Assembly (NCBI GenBank): GCA_947585105.1
Contig: CANPWV010000008.1
Coordinates: 1 to 50,099, forward strand
Length of the DNA stretch: 50,099 nt
Source of the DNA: an uncultured Clostridia bacterium
Lineage (GTDB): Bacteria > Bacillota > Clostridia > TANB77 > CAG-508
Direction: 5' to 3'
A program made the translations under genes and the position numbers. This document shows positions 39,603 to 50,025 of the stretch, piece after piece. How positions within the stretch are numbered: position 1 is the first letter of the stretch; every line of letters starts with the position of its first letter. The notes below the pieces were generated by a model, which was not told the DNA's origin, did no database searches, and saw only the letters and a program-made list of their open reading frames with translations.

Positions 39603-42600
39603 GTGAGAGATAATAAAATAAGAAAAGTTTTAGTAATAGGTAGCGGTCCGATAATAATAGGGCAAGCGGCTGAATTTGATTACGCTGGAACACAAGCTTG
39701 TCGAGAACTTAAAAAAGAAGGACTAGAAGTTGTACTAATAAATTCAAATCCAGCAACAATAATGACAGATAAAAATATGGCAGATAAAATTTATATTGAG
39801 CCTTTGACAGTTGAAACAGTAAAAAAAGTTATTGAAGCCGAAAGACCAGATAGTATACTTCCAAATTTAGGTGGTCAAACAGGACTTAACTTAGCGATGG
39901 AACTTGCTGAAAGTGGCTTTTTAGATAGATATAATGTTAGACTTCTTGGAACAAGTGTAGATGGAATAAGAAACGCTGAAGATCGCCAATGTTTCAAAGA
40001 TATGATGGAGAAAATCGGAGAGCCTTGCATTTCTAGTAAAGTCGTTCATAATGTAGAGGACGCGGTTCAATTTACAAAAGAAATTGGCTTACCTGTAATT
40101 ATAAGACCTGCTTATACTTTAGGTGGAACAGGTGGCGGAATCGCTTATACTATGGAAGAACTTGAAGAAATAGCAAGTTCAGGAATTAGAATGTCAAGAG
40201 TAAATGAGATATTAGTTGAAAAATGTATTTCAGGTTGGAAAGAAATCGAATATGAAGTAATTAGAGATTCTAGTGGAAATTGTATTACTGTTTGTAATAT
40301 GGAAAACGTTGACCCTGTAGGAATCCATACTGGAGACAGTATTGTTGTAGCACCATCTCAAACTTTATCTAATAAAGAATATCAAATGTTAAGAACATCA
40401 AGCTTAAAAATTATTTCAGCTCTTGGAATTGAGGGTGGTTGCAATGTTCAGTTTGCTTTAAATCCAAATAGTTTTGAATACGCCGTAATTGAAGTAAACC
40501 CTAGAGTAAGCCGTTCATCAGCTTTGGCTTCAAAGGCTACAGGATACCCTATTGCTAAAGTTGCTACAAAAATCGCAATTGGCTATAAATTAGACGAAAT
40601 TTTAAACGAAGTAACAGGAAAGACATATAGCTGTTTTGAGCCAGTTTTGGATTATGTTGTGGTAAAAATTCCAAAGTGGCCATTTAAAAAGTTCTTAACA
40701 GCTGATAAGACTCTTGGAACTCAAATGAAGGCTACTGGCGAGGTTATGGCGATTGGACCAAATATGGAAATGGCTCTAATGAAAGCTATTAGAAGTTTAG
40801 AGGAAAATGTAGATTCACTTATATTGCCTTATTTGAAAGATTTTTCAGACGAAGAAATTGTTCAAAGATTAAATAGAAAAGATAATGAAAGAATCTTTGT
40901 TGTAGCTGAAGCTCTAAGAAGGGGAGTATCAATTGAAGAAATTTCAAAAATAACTACAATTGATAAATTTTTCATTGGAATTGTAAATAATTTAGTAAAT
41001 ATTGAGGAAGAATTAATAGAAAGACCACTAGATGGAGATCTTTTACTTAAAGCTAAGAAATATGGATTTACAGATAAAGTAATCGGAAATTTAACACATA
41101 AACCAGAAAGTAAAATTAAAGAATTAAGAAATGAATTAGGAATAAAAGCAAACTTCAAACTTGTTGATACTTGTAGCGCTGAATTTGAAGCAAAAACTCC
41201 ATATTACTATTCTTCTTATGACGAGGAAAACGAATCTGTTAGAACAGACAAGCCAAAAATAATGGTTCTAGGTTCTGGACCAATAAGAATAGGACAAGGA
41301 ATTGAGTTTGACTATTGTAGTGTTCATGGAGTTTGGGCTTTAAAGAAAAAAGGCTATGAAACTATTATTGTAAATAATAATCCTGAAACTGTCAGTACAG
41401 ACTTCGACATTTCAGACAAGCTTTATTTTGAGCCACTTACACCTGAAGATGTAGAAAATATTGTAGAGACTGAAAAGCCTGATGGTGCAATAGTTCAATT
41501 TGGCGGTCAAACGGCAATTAAGCTAACAGAATATTTAGACAAAATGGGAGTTAAAATTTTAGGAACATCTCCTAAAAATATGGACAGAGCTGAAGATAGA
41601 GAAGAATTCGATAAAGCTTTATCAAAATGTGGAATATTAAGACCACAAGGTGGAACAATTTATACAGTAGCTGAAGCAAAAGAAGTTGCATCAAGACTTG
41701 GTTACCCAGTTTTAGTTAGACCATCTTATGTTTTGGGCGGTCAAGGAATGGCTATTGCTTATGATGATATAGAAATTGAAGAATATGTAAACGAGATAAA
41801 TAAAGTTGCTCAAGAGCACCCAATTCTTGTTGATAAATATATGATGGGAAAAGAATTAGAAGTTGACGCAATTTGTGATGGAGAAGATATTCTTATTCCT
41901 GGAATTATGGAACACTTAGAGAGAGCTGGAGTTCACTCAGGAGATTCAATTTCTGTTTATCCATCTTTACATATCGAAAGAAATCATATAGAAACTATTA
42001 TTGATTATACGAAGAAAATTGCTAGAGAATTAAATATAATAGGAATTTTGAACATACAATTTATAATTTGCCAAGGAGCTGTTTATATAATTGAAGTAAA
42101 TCCTCGTTCTAGTAGAACTGTTCCATATATTAGCAAAGTTACAAATCTTCCTATGATTGATCTTGCTACACAAGTTATACTTGGAAAGAAACTAAAAGAT
42201 TTAGGCTATGGAACAGGGCTTTACAGGAAAAGCAATTATGTATGTGTTAAGATGCCAATTTTCTCATTTGAAAAAATCAAAAACGCTGACACATCATTAG
42301 GTCCTGAAATGAAGTCAACTGGCGAAGTTTTAGGTGTTGCCAGACGTTTCTCAGATGCGCTTTTAAAAGCTTTTATCGCAAGCCGGAACTAATGTATCAA
42401 AAGAAGGAAGCGTTTTGATTACTGTAAGAGATAAAGATAAATTAGAGATGCTTCCAATTGCTCAAAAATTCTATTTAAAAGGATTCGGAATTTACGCAAC
42501 AAGCGGAACTGCGAAGTTTTTAGAAGACAATGGAATTCATGTTACAAAAGTTGAAAAATTATGGGAAGGTCAAAACAGTATAATTGATTTAATCGAAAAT

Positions 42601-42798
42601 GGAAAAATAAACTTTATCATAAATACTCCTACAAAAGGAAAACAATCAAACAGAGATGGATTTAAAATAAGAAGAATGGCTACAGAATGTAAAATACCTT
42701 GTTTTACATCACTAGACACTGCAAACGCTTTATATGAAGCAATTGAAGACGACAAGACAGAAAAAGATTTAGACGTTATTGATATTACAGAAATTTAG
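39603..42798 (+). CDS. carB: Carbamoyl-phosphate synthase large subunit (one CGGN site)
   Basis: CarB makes carbamoyl phosphate for pyrimidines and arginine. The 1064-residue product has two ATP-grasp halves, each with a GSGPIxIGQ opening ([38 protein letters not shown]), and the MGS-like regulatory domain. Start is taken as GTG at 39603, six bases after AAGGAG; 18 upstream codons in frame run through the GC-rich hairpin region and have no ribosome site. The frame meets CGGA after AGC (extra C at 42384), giving [23 protein letters not shown], the entry to the allosteric domain. Without the shift the enzyme stops two codons later without that domain. Confidence 0.95.
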
Positions 42799-42877
42799 AA
42801 CTTCCTTAAAATGACAGAATAAAATTTCCAAAATTATTTAAAATACCTTTAAAATCAATTTTGGAGGTGTATATAAA

Positions 42878-43018
42878 ATGAAATTTTTAAATGGACTTAT
42901 GTTAGGAAGTTTGATTACAGCAGGTGCAATGTTTTTATGTTCTGAACATATTGATGAAGGTAAAAGAAAATTTATTAGAAAAAGCAAACAATTTGCTAGA
43001 AAAATAGGAACTTTCTAA
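42878..43018 (+). CDS. Small YtxH-like membrane protein, 46 residues
   Basis: GGAGGTG precedes the ATG at good spacing. The protein has one membrane helix with a GLMLGSLITAGAMFL core and a Lys/Arg-rich C-terminus (GKRKFIRKSKQFARKIG), the form of short YtxH-like proteins. It starts 79 bp after carB. The stop codon lies in the loop of a terminator hairpin that begins in its last codons. Confidence 0.6.
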   Translation: MKFLNGLMLGSLITAGAMFLCSEHIDEGKRKFIRKSKQFARKIGTF

Positions 43019-43031
43019 AGTTCCTATTTTT
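43000..43031 (+). terminator. Terminator overlapping the end of the small gene
   Basis: AAAAATAGGAAC and GTTCCTATTTTT form a 12-bp stem with an eight-base loop that holds the TAA, followed by T. Confidence 0.8.
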
Positions 43032-43087
43032 CTCACTTATTTTTTACTTATAAAATTTTTTGATTTTTCAGGAACGCGCAAGCCTAC

Positions 43088-43255
43088 CTATTAAGTGAAA
43101 AAATATATATGTTTTCCCAGCTCCTCCCACCTTCGTATAACCTATAAGCTTTAATGATTTGAAGTCTAAAATCCTTAAAACTAATAGGTTATATACTCGG
43201 CGGTCCCCACAGCGGTCGCTTGGTCAAACACATATATTTTTTCACTTTTAGATAG
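43088..43255 (+). repeat. MITE-like inverted-repeat element
   Basis: The ends form an imperfect inverted repeat: CTATTAAGTGAAAAAATATATATG on the left against the complement of 43231-43255 on the right. An inner inverted repeat TATAACCTAT (43136-43145) / ATAGGTTATA (43184-43193) lies inside. There is no coding capacity. A second possible right end at 43259-43276 matches the left flank (CAAGCC-CTATT-AGT order). The right part (43201-43240) recurs at 16650-16734. The rest of 43032-43371 holds only AT-rich sequence and the metG promoter. Confidence 0.65.
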
Positions 43256-43274
43256 CGTTACTGAATAGATGGGC

Positions 43275-43303
43275 TTGACATAAAGTGAAAAATATGATAA
43301 TCT
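43275..43303 (+). promoter_or_regulatory. Sigma-A-type promoter of metG
   Basis: TTGACA and TAATCT with 17-bp spacing; the -35 box touches the outer right end of the repeat element. Confidence 0.6.
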
Positions 43304-43371
43304 AATTCATAATTTGAACGAGAAAATTGTTTACTTTTCTAATAAATTTTTGAGAGTAGAGAGGAAGAAGT

Positions 43372-44953
43372 ATGGAAAATAAAAAATTTTATATTACAAC
43401 TCCAATTTATTATCCTAGTGGAAAATTTCACATTGGTACAGCTTATTGTGAAGTTTTAACAGATTGTATAAAAAGATATAAAACTCTAAGAGGCTATGAT
43501 ACATATATGTTGACAGGCCTTGATGAGCATGGTCAAAAAATTCAAACTGTTGCTGAAAAAAGAGGTTTAACTCCAAAAGCTCATGTTGATGAAATGGCTG
43601 AAAAAGCGATAGAGCTTTGGAAATTAATGGACATAGATTATAATGATTTTATTAGAACTACCGAAACTCGCCATATAAATTCTGTTCAAAAAATAGTTCA
43701 AAAATTTTTAGAAAATGGAGATATTTATAAAGGTAAATATACAGGCTGGTATTGTATGCCTTGCGAAAACTATTTTACAGAGTTCCAATTAGTAGATGGT
43801 AAATGTCCAGATTGCGGAAGAGAAGTTAAGAAAATGGAAGAAGACGCTTACTTCTTTAATATGAAAAAATATGAGGGCTGGATTAAAGATTTTTATAAAG
43901 AAAATCCAGAATTTATTGTTCCAGTATCTAGAAAAAATGAGATTTTCAAAAATTTCATAGAGCCTCGGATTAGAAGATTTGTGTATAAGTAGATGTACTT
44001 TTGATTGGGGAATTCCAATGCCAAATGATCCAAAACATGTTTTATATGTATGGTTAGACGCTTTGGCTAATTATATTACAGCTCTAGGCTATATGTCAGA
44101 TGATGAAACAAAGTTTAATAAATATTGGCCAGCAGACCTTCATGTTGTTGGAAAAGAAATTATAAGATTTCACGGAATTTATTGGCCTATATTCTTACAC
44201 GCTCTAGGATTAGAACTTCCTAAAAAACTTTATGCTCATAGCTGGATAGTTATGAAAGATGGAAAGATGTCTAAATCTGTTGGAAATGTAATTTATCCTG
44301 AAGATTTGATTTCAAGATATGGATTAGATTCTACAAAATATTATTTATTAAGATTAATAAGTTTTGAAAAAGATTCTTTGTTCTTGCCAGAAGATTTTGT
44401 AACAAGATTTAATTCAGATTTGGCTAATGACCTAGGAAATTTAGTAAGTAGAACAATTTCAATGATTAATAAATATTTTGATGGAGTTATTCCAACTGAT
44501 ATTCATGAAAAAACTGAATTTGATGAGAGTTTAAATTCTTGCTTTAATGAAAAAGTAAAAGAAGTTGAAAATTATATGGACGAATATCATGTAAGTGATG
44601 CAATTTCTAGCGTATGGACTTTTATTGCTAGAACTAATAAATACATTGATGAAACAGCTCCATGGACTTTGTCAAAATCAGGCGAAACAGAAAAATTAAA
44701 ATCAGTAATGTATAATTTAGCTGAATCTTTAAGAAAAATTTCTATAATGATTAAGCCTTATATAACTAGAACATCTGAAAAAATCTTAGAGGAGTTAGGC
44801 TTAAATAAAGATGTTTCATGGGACGAATTATATGAGGAAAATAAAATTCCGATAGGAACAAAAGTAACTGAAAATCCAGAAATATTATTTGCTAGACTTG
44901 ATAAAGAACAAGAAGTAGAATACATTCAAAGCGCAATGCATGGCGGTAAATAA
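43372..44953 (+). CDS. metG: Methionyl-tRNA synthetase (one CGGN site)
   Basis: The enzyme charges tRNA-Met. The 526-residue product has the HIGH-like segment PSGKFHIGTAYCEV, four zinc-ligand type cysteines (WYCMPCENYF and KCPDCGRE) and the KMSKS motif (DGKMSKSVGN). The frame meets CGGA after CCT (extra C at 43966), giving [23 protein letters not shown], a highly conserved stretch. Without the shift the frame runs seven further codons of wrong sequence to TAG at 43990. AGAGGAAG precedes the ATG. It lacks a C-terminal tRNA-binding EMAP domain, as in short bacterial MetG forms. Confidence 0.95.
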
Positions 44954-44962
44954 AATTTATGT

Positions 44963-44990
44963 CACCTTCTTTAGAATATTTCATAGTATA
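44963..44990 (+). promoter_or_regulatory. Possible sigma-K-type promoter of the Cys-rich gene
   Basis: CACC, then 16 bp, then CATAGTATA: an AC -35 core and CATANNNTA -10 as known for SigK. A sigma-K gene lies 600 bp downstream. No good sigma-A promoter is visible before this gene. Confidence 0.4.
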
Positions 44991-45044
44991 TATTATAACG
45001 AGTTATTGAATATACTAAATATTTTAAAGAAAGGTGATTTTTTT

Positions 45045-45497
45045 ATGGAATTTGAAGATTTAAACAAGAATATGCAAATCGAAATGGACGGATTCATTGA
45101 AAACGGAAAACAATATGATATAGAAGTTAAAGTTCCAAGATCTAACAGAAATGTTGTATTTGGAATCTTAAGAGATGAATATGGCGATCCAATTGAAGAT
45201 GCAGTTATTAAATTAATTGAAGTTGAAAAAATGATGGGAAAAGAGGAAAGAAAACCAGTTTCTCATACTTTTACAGACGAAGATGGTGAATTTGTATTTG
45301 GACCTTTATGCCCAAACAGACACTATGAATTACAAGCTTGGGTAAATAGAGTAAAACACGTTAAAATTTGTTGTATAGGAAAACCTAAAAAACAAAAATG
45401 CTTAAAAGGCGAAAAAGTTGAATGTTGCGATAATGATTTTCCAAAAATGGATGATAATGATTGCGACAAAGAATTTTGCCCATTAAATGATAAATAA
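45045..45497 (+). CDS. Carboxypeptidase-regulatory-like domain protein with Cys-rich tail
   Basis: The 150-residue protein starts at ATG 45045 behind AAAGGTGAT. A beta-sandwich domain (VVFGILRDEYGDPIEDAVIKLIEV, then FTDEDGEFVFGPLCPNRHYEL) matches the carboxypeptidase D regulatory-like fold. The last 40 residues hold many cysteines and acidic residues (CCIGKPKKQKC, ECCDND, DCDKEFCP). No signal peptide is seen. The position beside sigK and the possible sigma-K promoter suggest a spore-layer protein, by inference. No CGGN site. Confidence 0.7.
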   Translation: MEFEDLNKNMQIEMDGFIENGKQYDIEVKVPRSNRNVVFGILRDEYGDPIEDAVIKLIEVEKMMGKEERKPVSHTFTDEDGEFVFGPLCPNRHYELQAWVNRVKHVKICCIGKPKKQKCLKGEKVECCDNDFPKMDDNDCDKEFCPLNDK

Positions 45498-45574
45498 ATT
45501 TAAATATACAGGCAACAAGCAAGCCTCCTCATTCATATATTAGATTAATATTGATTATTTAAGGAGGAGGTAGC

Positions 45575-46195
45575 TTGTTTTTTCCAGAACCTTTAAGCAA
45601 AGAACAAGAATCAGAATATATACAAAGGTTTAAAAATGGAGATGAAGAAGCAAAGAAAGTTCTAATTGAAAGAAATTTAAGACTAGTTGCTCATGTTTGC
45701 AAAAAATATTCAAATTCAAAAATAGATCAAGATGATTTGATTTCAATTGGAACGATTGGCTTAATTAAAGGAATAAATAGTTTTAATCCTGACAAAAATA
45801 TTAAACTTGCTACTTATACTGCAAGGTGTATAGAAAATGAAATCTTAATGTTTATGAGACTTTGTAAGAAGCAAAAAGCTGAGGTTTATTTAAACGAGCC
45901 AATTGGAAAAGATAAAGATGATAATGTTGTTACTCTTCAAGAAGTTCTAGAAAATGATGAAAGAAATATTGAAGATGTTATTGATTTAAAATTTAAAGTA
46001 AAAGAGTTGTATTCAAAAATGTATGACATTCTAGACAAAAGAGAGCAAGACATAATTATCATGAGATTTGGGTTAGATGGAAATAAACCAAGGACTCAAA
46101 AAGAAATTGCAAAAATCATGAACATTAGTAGATCTTATGTTTCTAGAATTGAAACGAAAGCTATAAAAAAACTAAATGAAAAATTAGAAAATTAA
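45575..46195 (+). CDS. sigK: Sporulation sigma factor of the SigK type
   Basis: The 206-residue protein starts at TTG behind AAGGAGGAGG. It has sigma-70 region 2 (IERNLRLVAHVCKKY, DLISIGTIGLIKGI, LATYTARCIENEILM) and region 4 (REQDIIIMRFGLDG, TQKEIAKIMNISRSYVSRIETKA), and matches late mother-cell factor SigK closely. The N-terminus (PEPLSKEQESEY) is that of the processed or pro-form region; whether it has an inhibitory pro-peptide cannot be decided. The gene is continuous, with no skin-type insertion. The next gene is BofC-like, which fits. Confidence 0.85.
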   Translation: MFFPEPLSKEQESEYIQRFKNGDEEAKKVLIERNLRLVAHVCKKYSNSKIDQDDLISIGTIGLIKGINSFNPDKNIKLATYTARCIENEILMFMRLCKKQKAEVYLNEPIGKDKDDNVVTLQEVLENDERNIEDVIDLKFKVKELYSKMYDILDKREQDIIIMRFGLDGNKPRTQKEIAKIMNISRSYVSRIETKAIKKLNEKLEN

Positions 46196-46263
46196 GGTAT
46201 AAAATTCAAAAAATTTCCTCATAATAAAATTAAGAATATTATTTTATTGTGAGGAGATTTTTT

Positions 46264-46873
46264 ATGAAACAATTTTTAAAAATTCGGAATTATAATGTTT
46301 TTGGTGGCTATGATATTAGGATTCTTATTATCTAAGTTTTTGCCTATATTATATAAAGATGATAGTGATAGTGTCGGACAGGTAGAAAGTAATGTTTCGG
46401 AAAATCTTATTACGATAAACAATAAACAGGGACAAACTAGAAATACAATAGTTATGCAAACAGCTTCATTAGATGAAAAAGTTTTACCTACAACGAAATT
46501 ATATTTAGAGAAGAAATATGAAGATTGCAAACATACCGTAAAAGCTGAAGTTGAACTTCCACCTGAAATGATAAATTTGACGAGGGACGAGCTTTCAAAA
46601 TTATATAAAGACTGGATCATAAGAGAGTTTTCTGAGAGTAAAATTGTTTTATACAAAATAGCTGAAGGAATTTGTGATGAACACTTTATTATTACAGATG
46701 AAGACGGTCTTATTGTCGTTTATAGACTTGACGAAGAATATAATAAACATTTATATGAAAAAACTGATATTTCTACCGAATACCTTCCAATCGAAGATAT
46801 GAATAGATTAAAAGAAGGAATTTATGTTTATACATTATCTAATTTAAACTCAGAATTAGAAAATTTTGAATAG
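46264..46873 (+). CDS. BofC C-terminal-like membrane protein (one CGGN site)
   Basis: The 202-residue protein has an N-terminal membrane helix (about residues 6-28) and an extracytoplasmic domain that looks like the BofC C-terminal domain: YEDCKHTVKAEVELPPEMI, LSKLYKDWIIREFSE, CDEHFIITDEDGLIVVYRL, LKEGIYVYTLSNLNSELE. BofC in Bacillus is a forespore protein that restrains pro-SigK processing. The frame meets CGGA at codon 8 (extra C at 46285): MKQFLKI then GIIMFLVAMILGF, so the membrane helix depends on the shift. GAGGAG precedes the ATG. Confidence 0.75.
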
Positions 46874-46877
46874 ATTT

Positions 46878-46914
46878 AAAAAAGACACTTTCATTTTTGG
46901 AAGTGTCTTTTTGT
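46878..46914 (+). terminator. Terminator after the BofC-like gene
   Basis: AAAAAGACACTTTC and GAAGTGTCTTTTT form a long stem ending in T. Confidence 0.85.
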
Positions 46915-46928
46915 CATAAAAGAATGAA

Positions 46929-49696
46929 ATGACTATCATTGTACTGCTGATTCTTGCTGGAGTATCTCTAAACGCAATAATTCGGGGATAATGGAATAAT
47001 TTCTAACGCAATGAAAGCAGACATTTTACAAAATTGTGCGGAATTAGAAGAATTTTTTCAAGAATTTTATGTTGGAAATTATGAAAATTTACCTTTAAAC
47101 GCCGAAAATAAAGCAGAAGCTTTAGAGTTATATGATATCAGTAAAAATTATATTTGGAATCCATCTATGTTTGGTTATGGATCTTTAAGATATGTTATAA
47201 CTTCTGATGGTTATAAATGTTATTTTATAAACAAAAAAGGACTTCCAGAAGAAGTAAGAAAAAATTTAAAAAGACGGAGATGCTGGAAGTGGAACATATA
47301 TCGATTATTCTGGAATGAATGATGTTTATGGAATAACAGAAGATTTAAAAGTTTATTATTGTTCTAATGGATCATCAACTATTTTAGGACTTACTAAAGA
47401 TGATTTGGGAACAGAAGATCCAAATAAAGTAATTTTCTCTAATAGTCAAGAAGAGGCAACAGAATCACAAAAGAAAATGTATAGTTTTCTTCAAAAATAC
47501 GATTTAGATGATGATGGGAATTTATCAACAAAAGAAATAAAAAATGTTACAAGTTTAGAAATTACACCTGCTGATGATATAACATCATTTTCAGAATTTT
47601 ATTATTTAACAAATTTAAGTTCAATTACTTTAAAAAATCTAAAACTTGAAAATATAGATGGAATGTCATCATTACCACTTTTGAAAAATTTAACATTTGA
47701 AAATACTACAGTTGGGAATTATGATGGTATAGCCGAAAATAAGAATTTAGAATTTTTATGTTTTATTGTAAATGATAATACAAATGTTGATGGAAATTTA
47801 GAGATAAAAAAATTATGTGGCTCAAATGGAGATAATCATTTAGGAATATCAAAATCAGAGTTTGGAAAACTAAATAAAATAGCTATAACAGGAACTATGG
47901 CAAGAGATGGTTTGCCGGGTGATTTTGATAGAACTAAATCTAATATTTCTGATTTAAGTCATTTATCAAATTTAAATCAAGTTACTAAAAAAACAATAAA
48001 AGAGTTATATATACAAAATAATTTATTAACTAATATAGATTTTTTAGATGGTTTTTCCGGACTAAATTTTATAAATTTAGATAATAATAATTTAGAAACT
48101 TTAAGTCCTTTAAAAAATTGTGTACTTTTAAAAACACTATATGCAGGTATGAATCCAAATTTGGGAGTAAATGATGGCGATGATGTTAGTGATGAAAATA
48201 ATTCTTTATATTCTTTAAAATATTGTGTTAATCTTACAAGTATTGTAATGATAAATAATGCTAAATATAAGTTTATAAGTTATATAAACGACTTAAATAA
48301 TTTGAGATATTTTAGATGTGATGGTTCTAATTTAACTGAGGAAGATTTACTGGAAACAAAAGATTTTTTGAAAAAATTGCCTGAAGGCTATATGGTTAAC
48401 CATAAATATTCTTTATTGTTGATGGATTCAGACGAAACATTTTTAAATATATGTGAGGAAAAAATTGATAAAACTATTTTTTCTAGTATTGCAGATTATA
48501 AATCATTAAAAACATTATGGATGCAAGACATGAAGCTTGTCGATGAATCGGGAGCGGAATTGTCTTTAGAAGAATCAAATGATATAATTAATTCAGTTTT
48601 GTCTCAGTTACCAAATTTAGAGGCGTTAGATGTTTGCGGGGTAAAAATTAATACAATCGATTTTATTTTTAATAGTAAAAGTGGGAATGTGAATACGCCG
48701 AAATTAGATGTAATTTATCTTTTACGAACTAATATTACAAATTTATCTAATTTAGAAAAAGTAACGATTAGGACGTTAGGTATTGATAATGAAAATATAA
48801 ATTTAACGTCAATTCAGAATACAATAAGTAACTGTAAAGATATTAGTCTTGATCAACTGCACGGCTTTAAAGGTTTATATCTTGGTAGTAGTAGATTAGT
48901 GAGTCAGTTATCAAGTTGTACTAATGTAACAAATTTGGAAATGAATTATGCAAATTGGGCGAAGAACTTTTCAGATTTATCTTTGGATTTGAGTCTGTTG
49001 ACACAATTAGAAAATGTTAAGATGATAGGTGTTAATTTAGTTGATTTAATTTTACCTAGTTCTGTGAAAGAATTAACTATAAGTTCTTGTGGTTGTTTTC
49101 CTGACTTGTCTAATTTGTCTTTACTAAAATATTTGAGTTACCAAAAAGGTGATTCGAATGACAAATATAGTATTTCAAATGTAATAAATTCATTACAATC
49201 AAAAGTGTTAAATAGTGAAGTTACTACTGAAATTCATTTATCAGGATTAAAAGAATTAACTTCTTTAAGTGGAATTTGTGAAAAATTTAATATTTCAACG
49301 ATGGAAATTATAGATTGTGTGAGTCTAGTAAATTTAGAAGGAATATTCGTTGAGGGTGTTTCAGTCATAGATAATTTTACTGAATTAATTTTAAAGAATA
49401 ATTCATCTTTATCTGGTCTAAATGGATTAAAAAAACTTACAACTTTATCAAAATTAACAATGAATGGATGTGGAGTTACAGATTTAACGGAACTTAGAAA
49501 TATGGGAAGCTTGGATTATTTAGACTTAAGAGATAGTAAATTCGATGGAAATGGAAATTTACAGATATTGTCAGATTTAAGAGCAAATAAATCAATTTTA
49601 AAATTATATTTGTCGGGATGTCCAAATATTTTAGACTGGTCTCTTTTATCAAAATATGGTAGTTGGTGGCACGATAACGAAAAGGCAGGTTATTAA
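46929..49696 (+). CDS. Large LRR surface-type protein with truncated pilin-like N-terminus (two CGGN sites)
   Basis: From the ATG at 46929 the frame reads TIIVLLILAGVSLNAIIGDNGIISNAMKA, the pilin-like hydrophobic start common in Clostridia, but the leader before TIIV (basic residues and processing site) is missing and no ribosome site or promoter is visible; the previous terminator ends 15 bp upstream. ATGAAA 5 bp upstream suggests a deletion. After it come an EF-hand/dockerin-like DLDDDGNLSTKE and a series of leucine-rich repeats (LxxLxxLxLxxNxL type), 921 residues in all. Extra C at 46983 (ATT C GGG, IIGDNGI) and 47275 (AGA C GGA, KRGDAGSG). The start and expression are uncertain; the LRR region is intact. 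Confidence 0.7.
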
Positions 49697-49739
49697 GAAT
49701 AAATTAATTGTAATCAAAAATTTATACTAATTAAAAAAA

Positions 49740-49768
49740 AGCGATTTTTTGAGAATCGCTCTTTTTTG
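49740..49768 (+). terminator. Terminator after the LRR gene
   Basis: Stem AGCGATT/AATCGCT with TTTTGAG loop followed by six T. Confidence 0.8.
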
Positions 49769-49804
49769 TTGTTTTAAAAACAATTATTTTTTATTAAAAA
49801 AGTA

Positions 49805-49833
49805 TTGCAATTTGAAATAAAATGTGGTATTAT
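49805..49833 (+). promoter_or_regulatory. Promoter of the Rpn-family gene
   Basis: TTGCAA and TATTAT with 17-bp spacing; the coding start lies about 190 bp downstream, so the leader is long. Confidence 0.55.
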
Positions 49834-49852
49834 AATTTCAGTTTTTTTCAAT

Positions 49853-49884
49853 AAATCTTAATTGATTCTAATTAAGATTTTTTC
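49853..49884 (+). terminator. Terminator-like hairpin in the leader of the Rpn-family gene
   Basis: AAATCTTAATT and AATTAAGATTT form an 11-bp stem with a six-base loop followed by six T, about 20 bases after the promoter. It would end most transcripts early, as in an attenuator. From 49885 to 50025 I see only AT-rich leader and a ribosome site (AAAGGAGAG). Confidence 0.55.
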
Positions 49885-50025
49885 CAAACAAATATCAAAT
49901 ATAAAATTTATTGAAGAAAGGGTGTGATTAAAAAAAGATATTTTTTTATTTAAAAAATTTTATAACTAAAGATAAAATATTAAAATAAGAAATAAAAAAT
50001 TAAAAATAGCAAAGGAGAGAATTTA

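Noticed and set aside
45575..46195. skin-like prophage interruption of sigK
   Set aside because: The coding sequence is continuous from start to stop.
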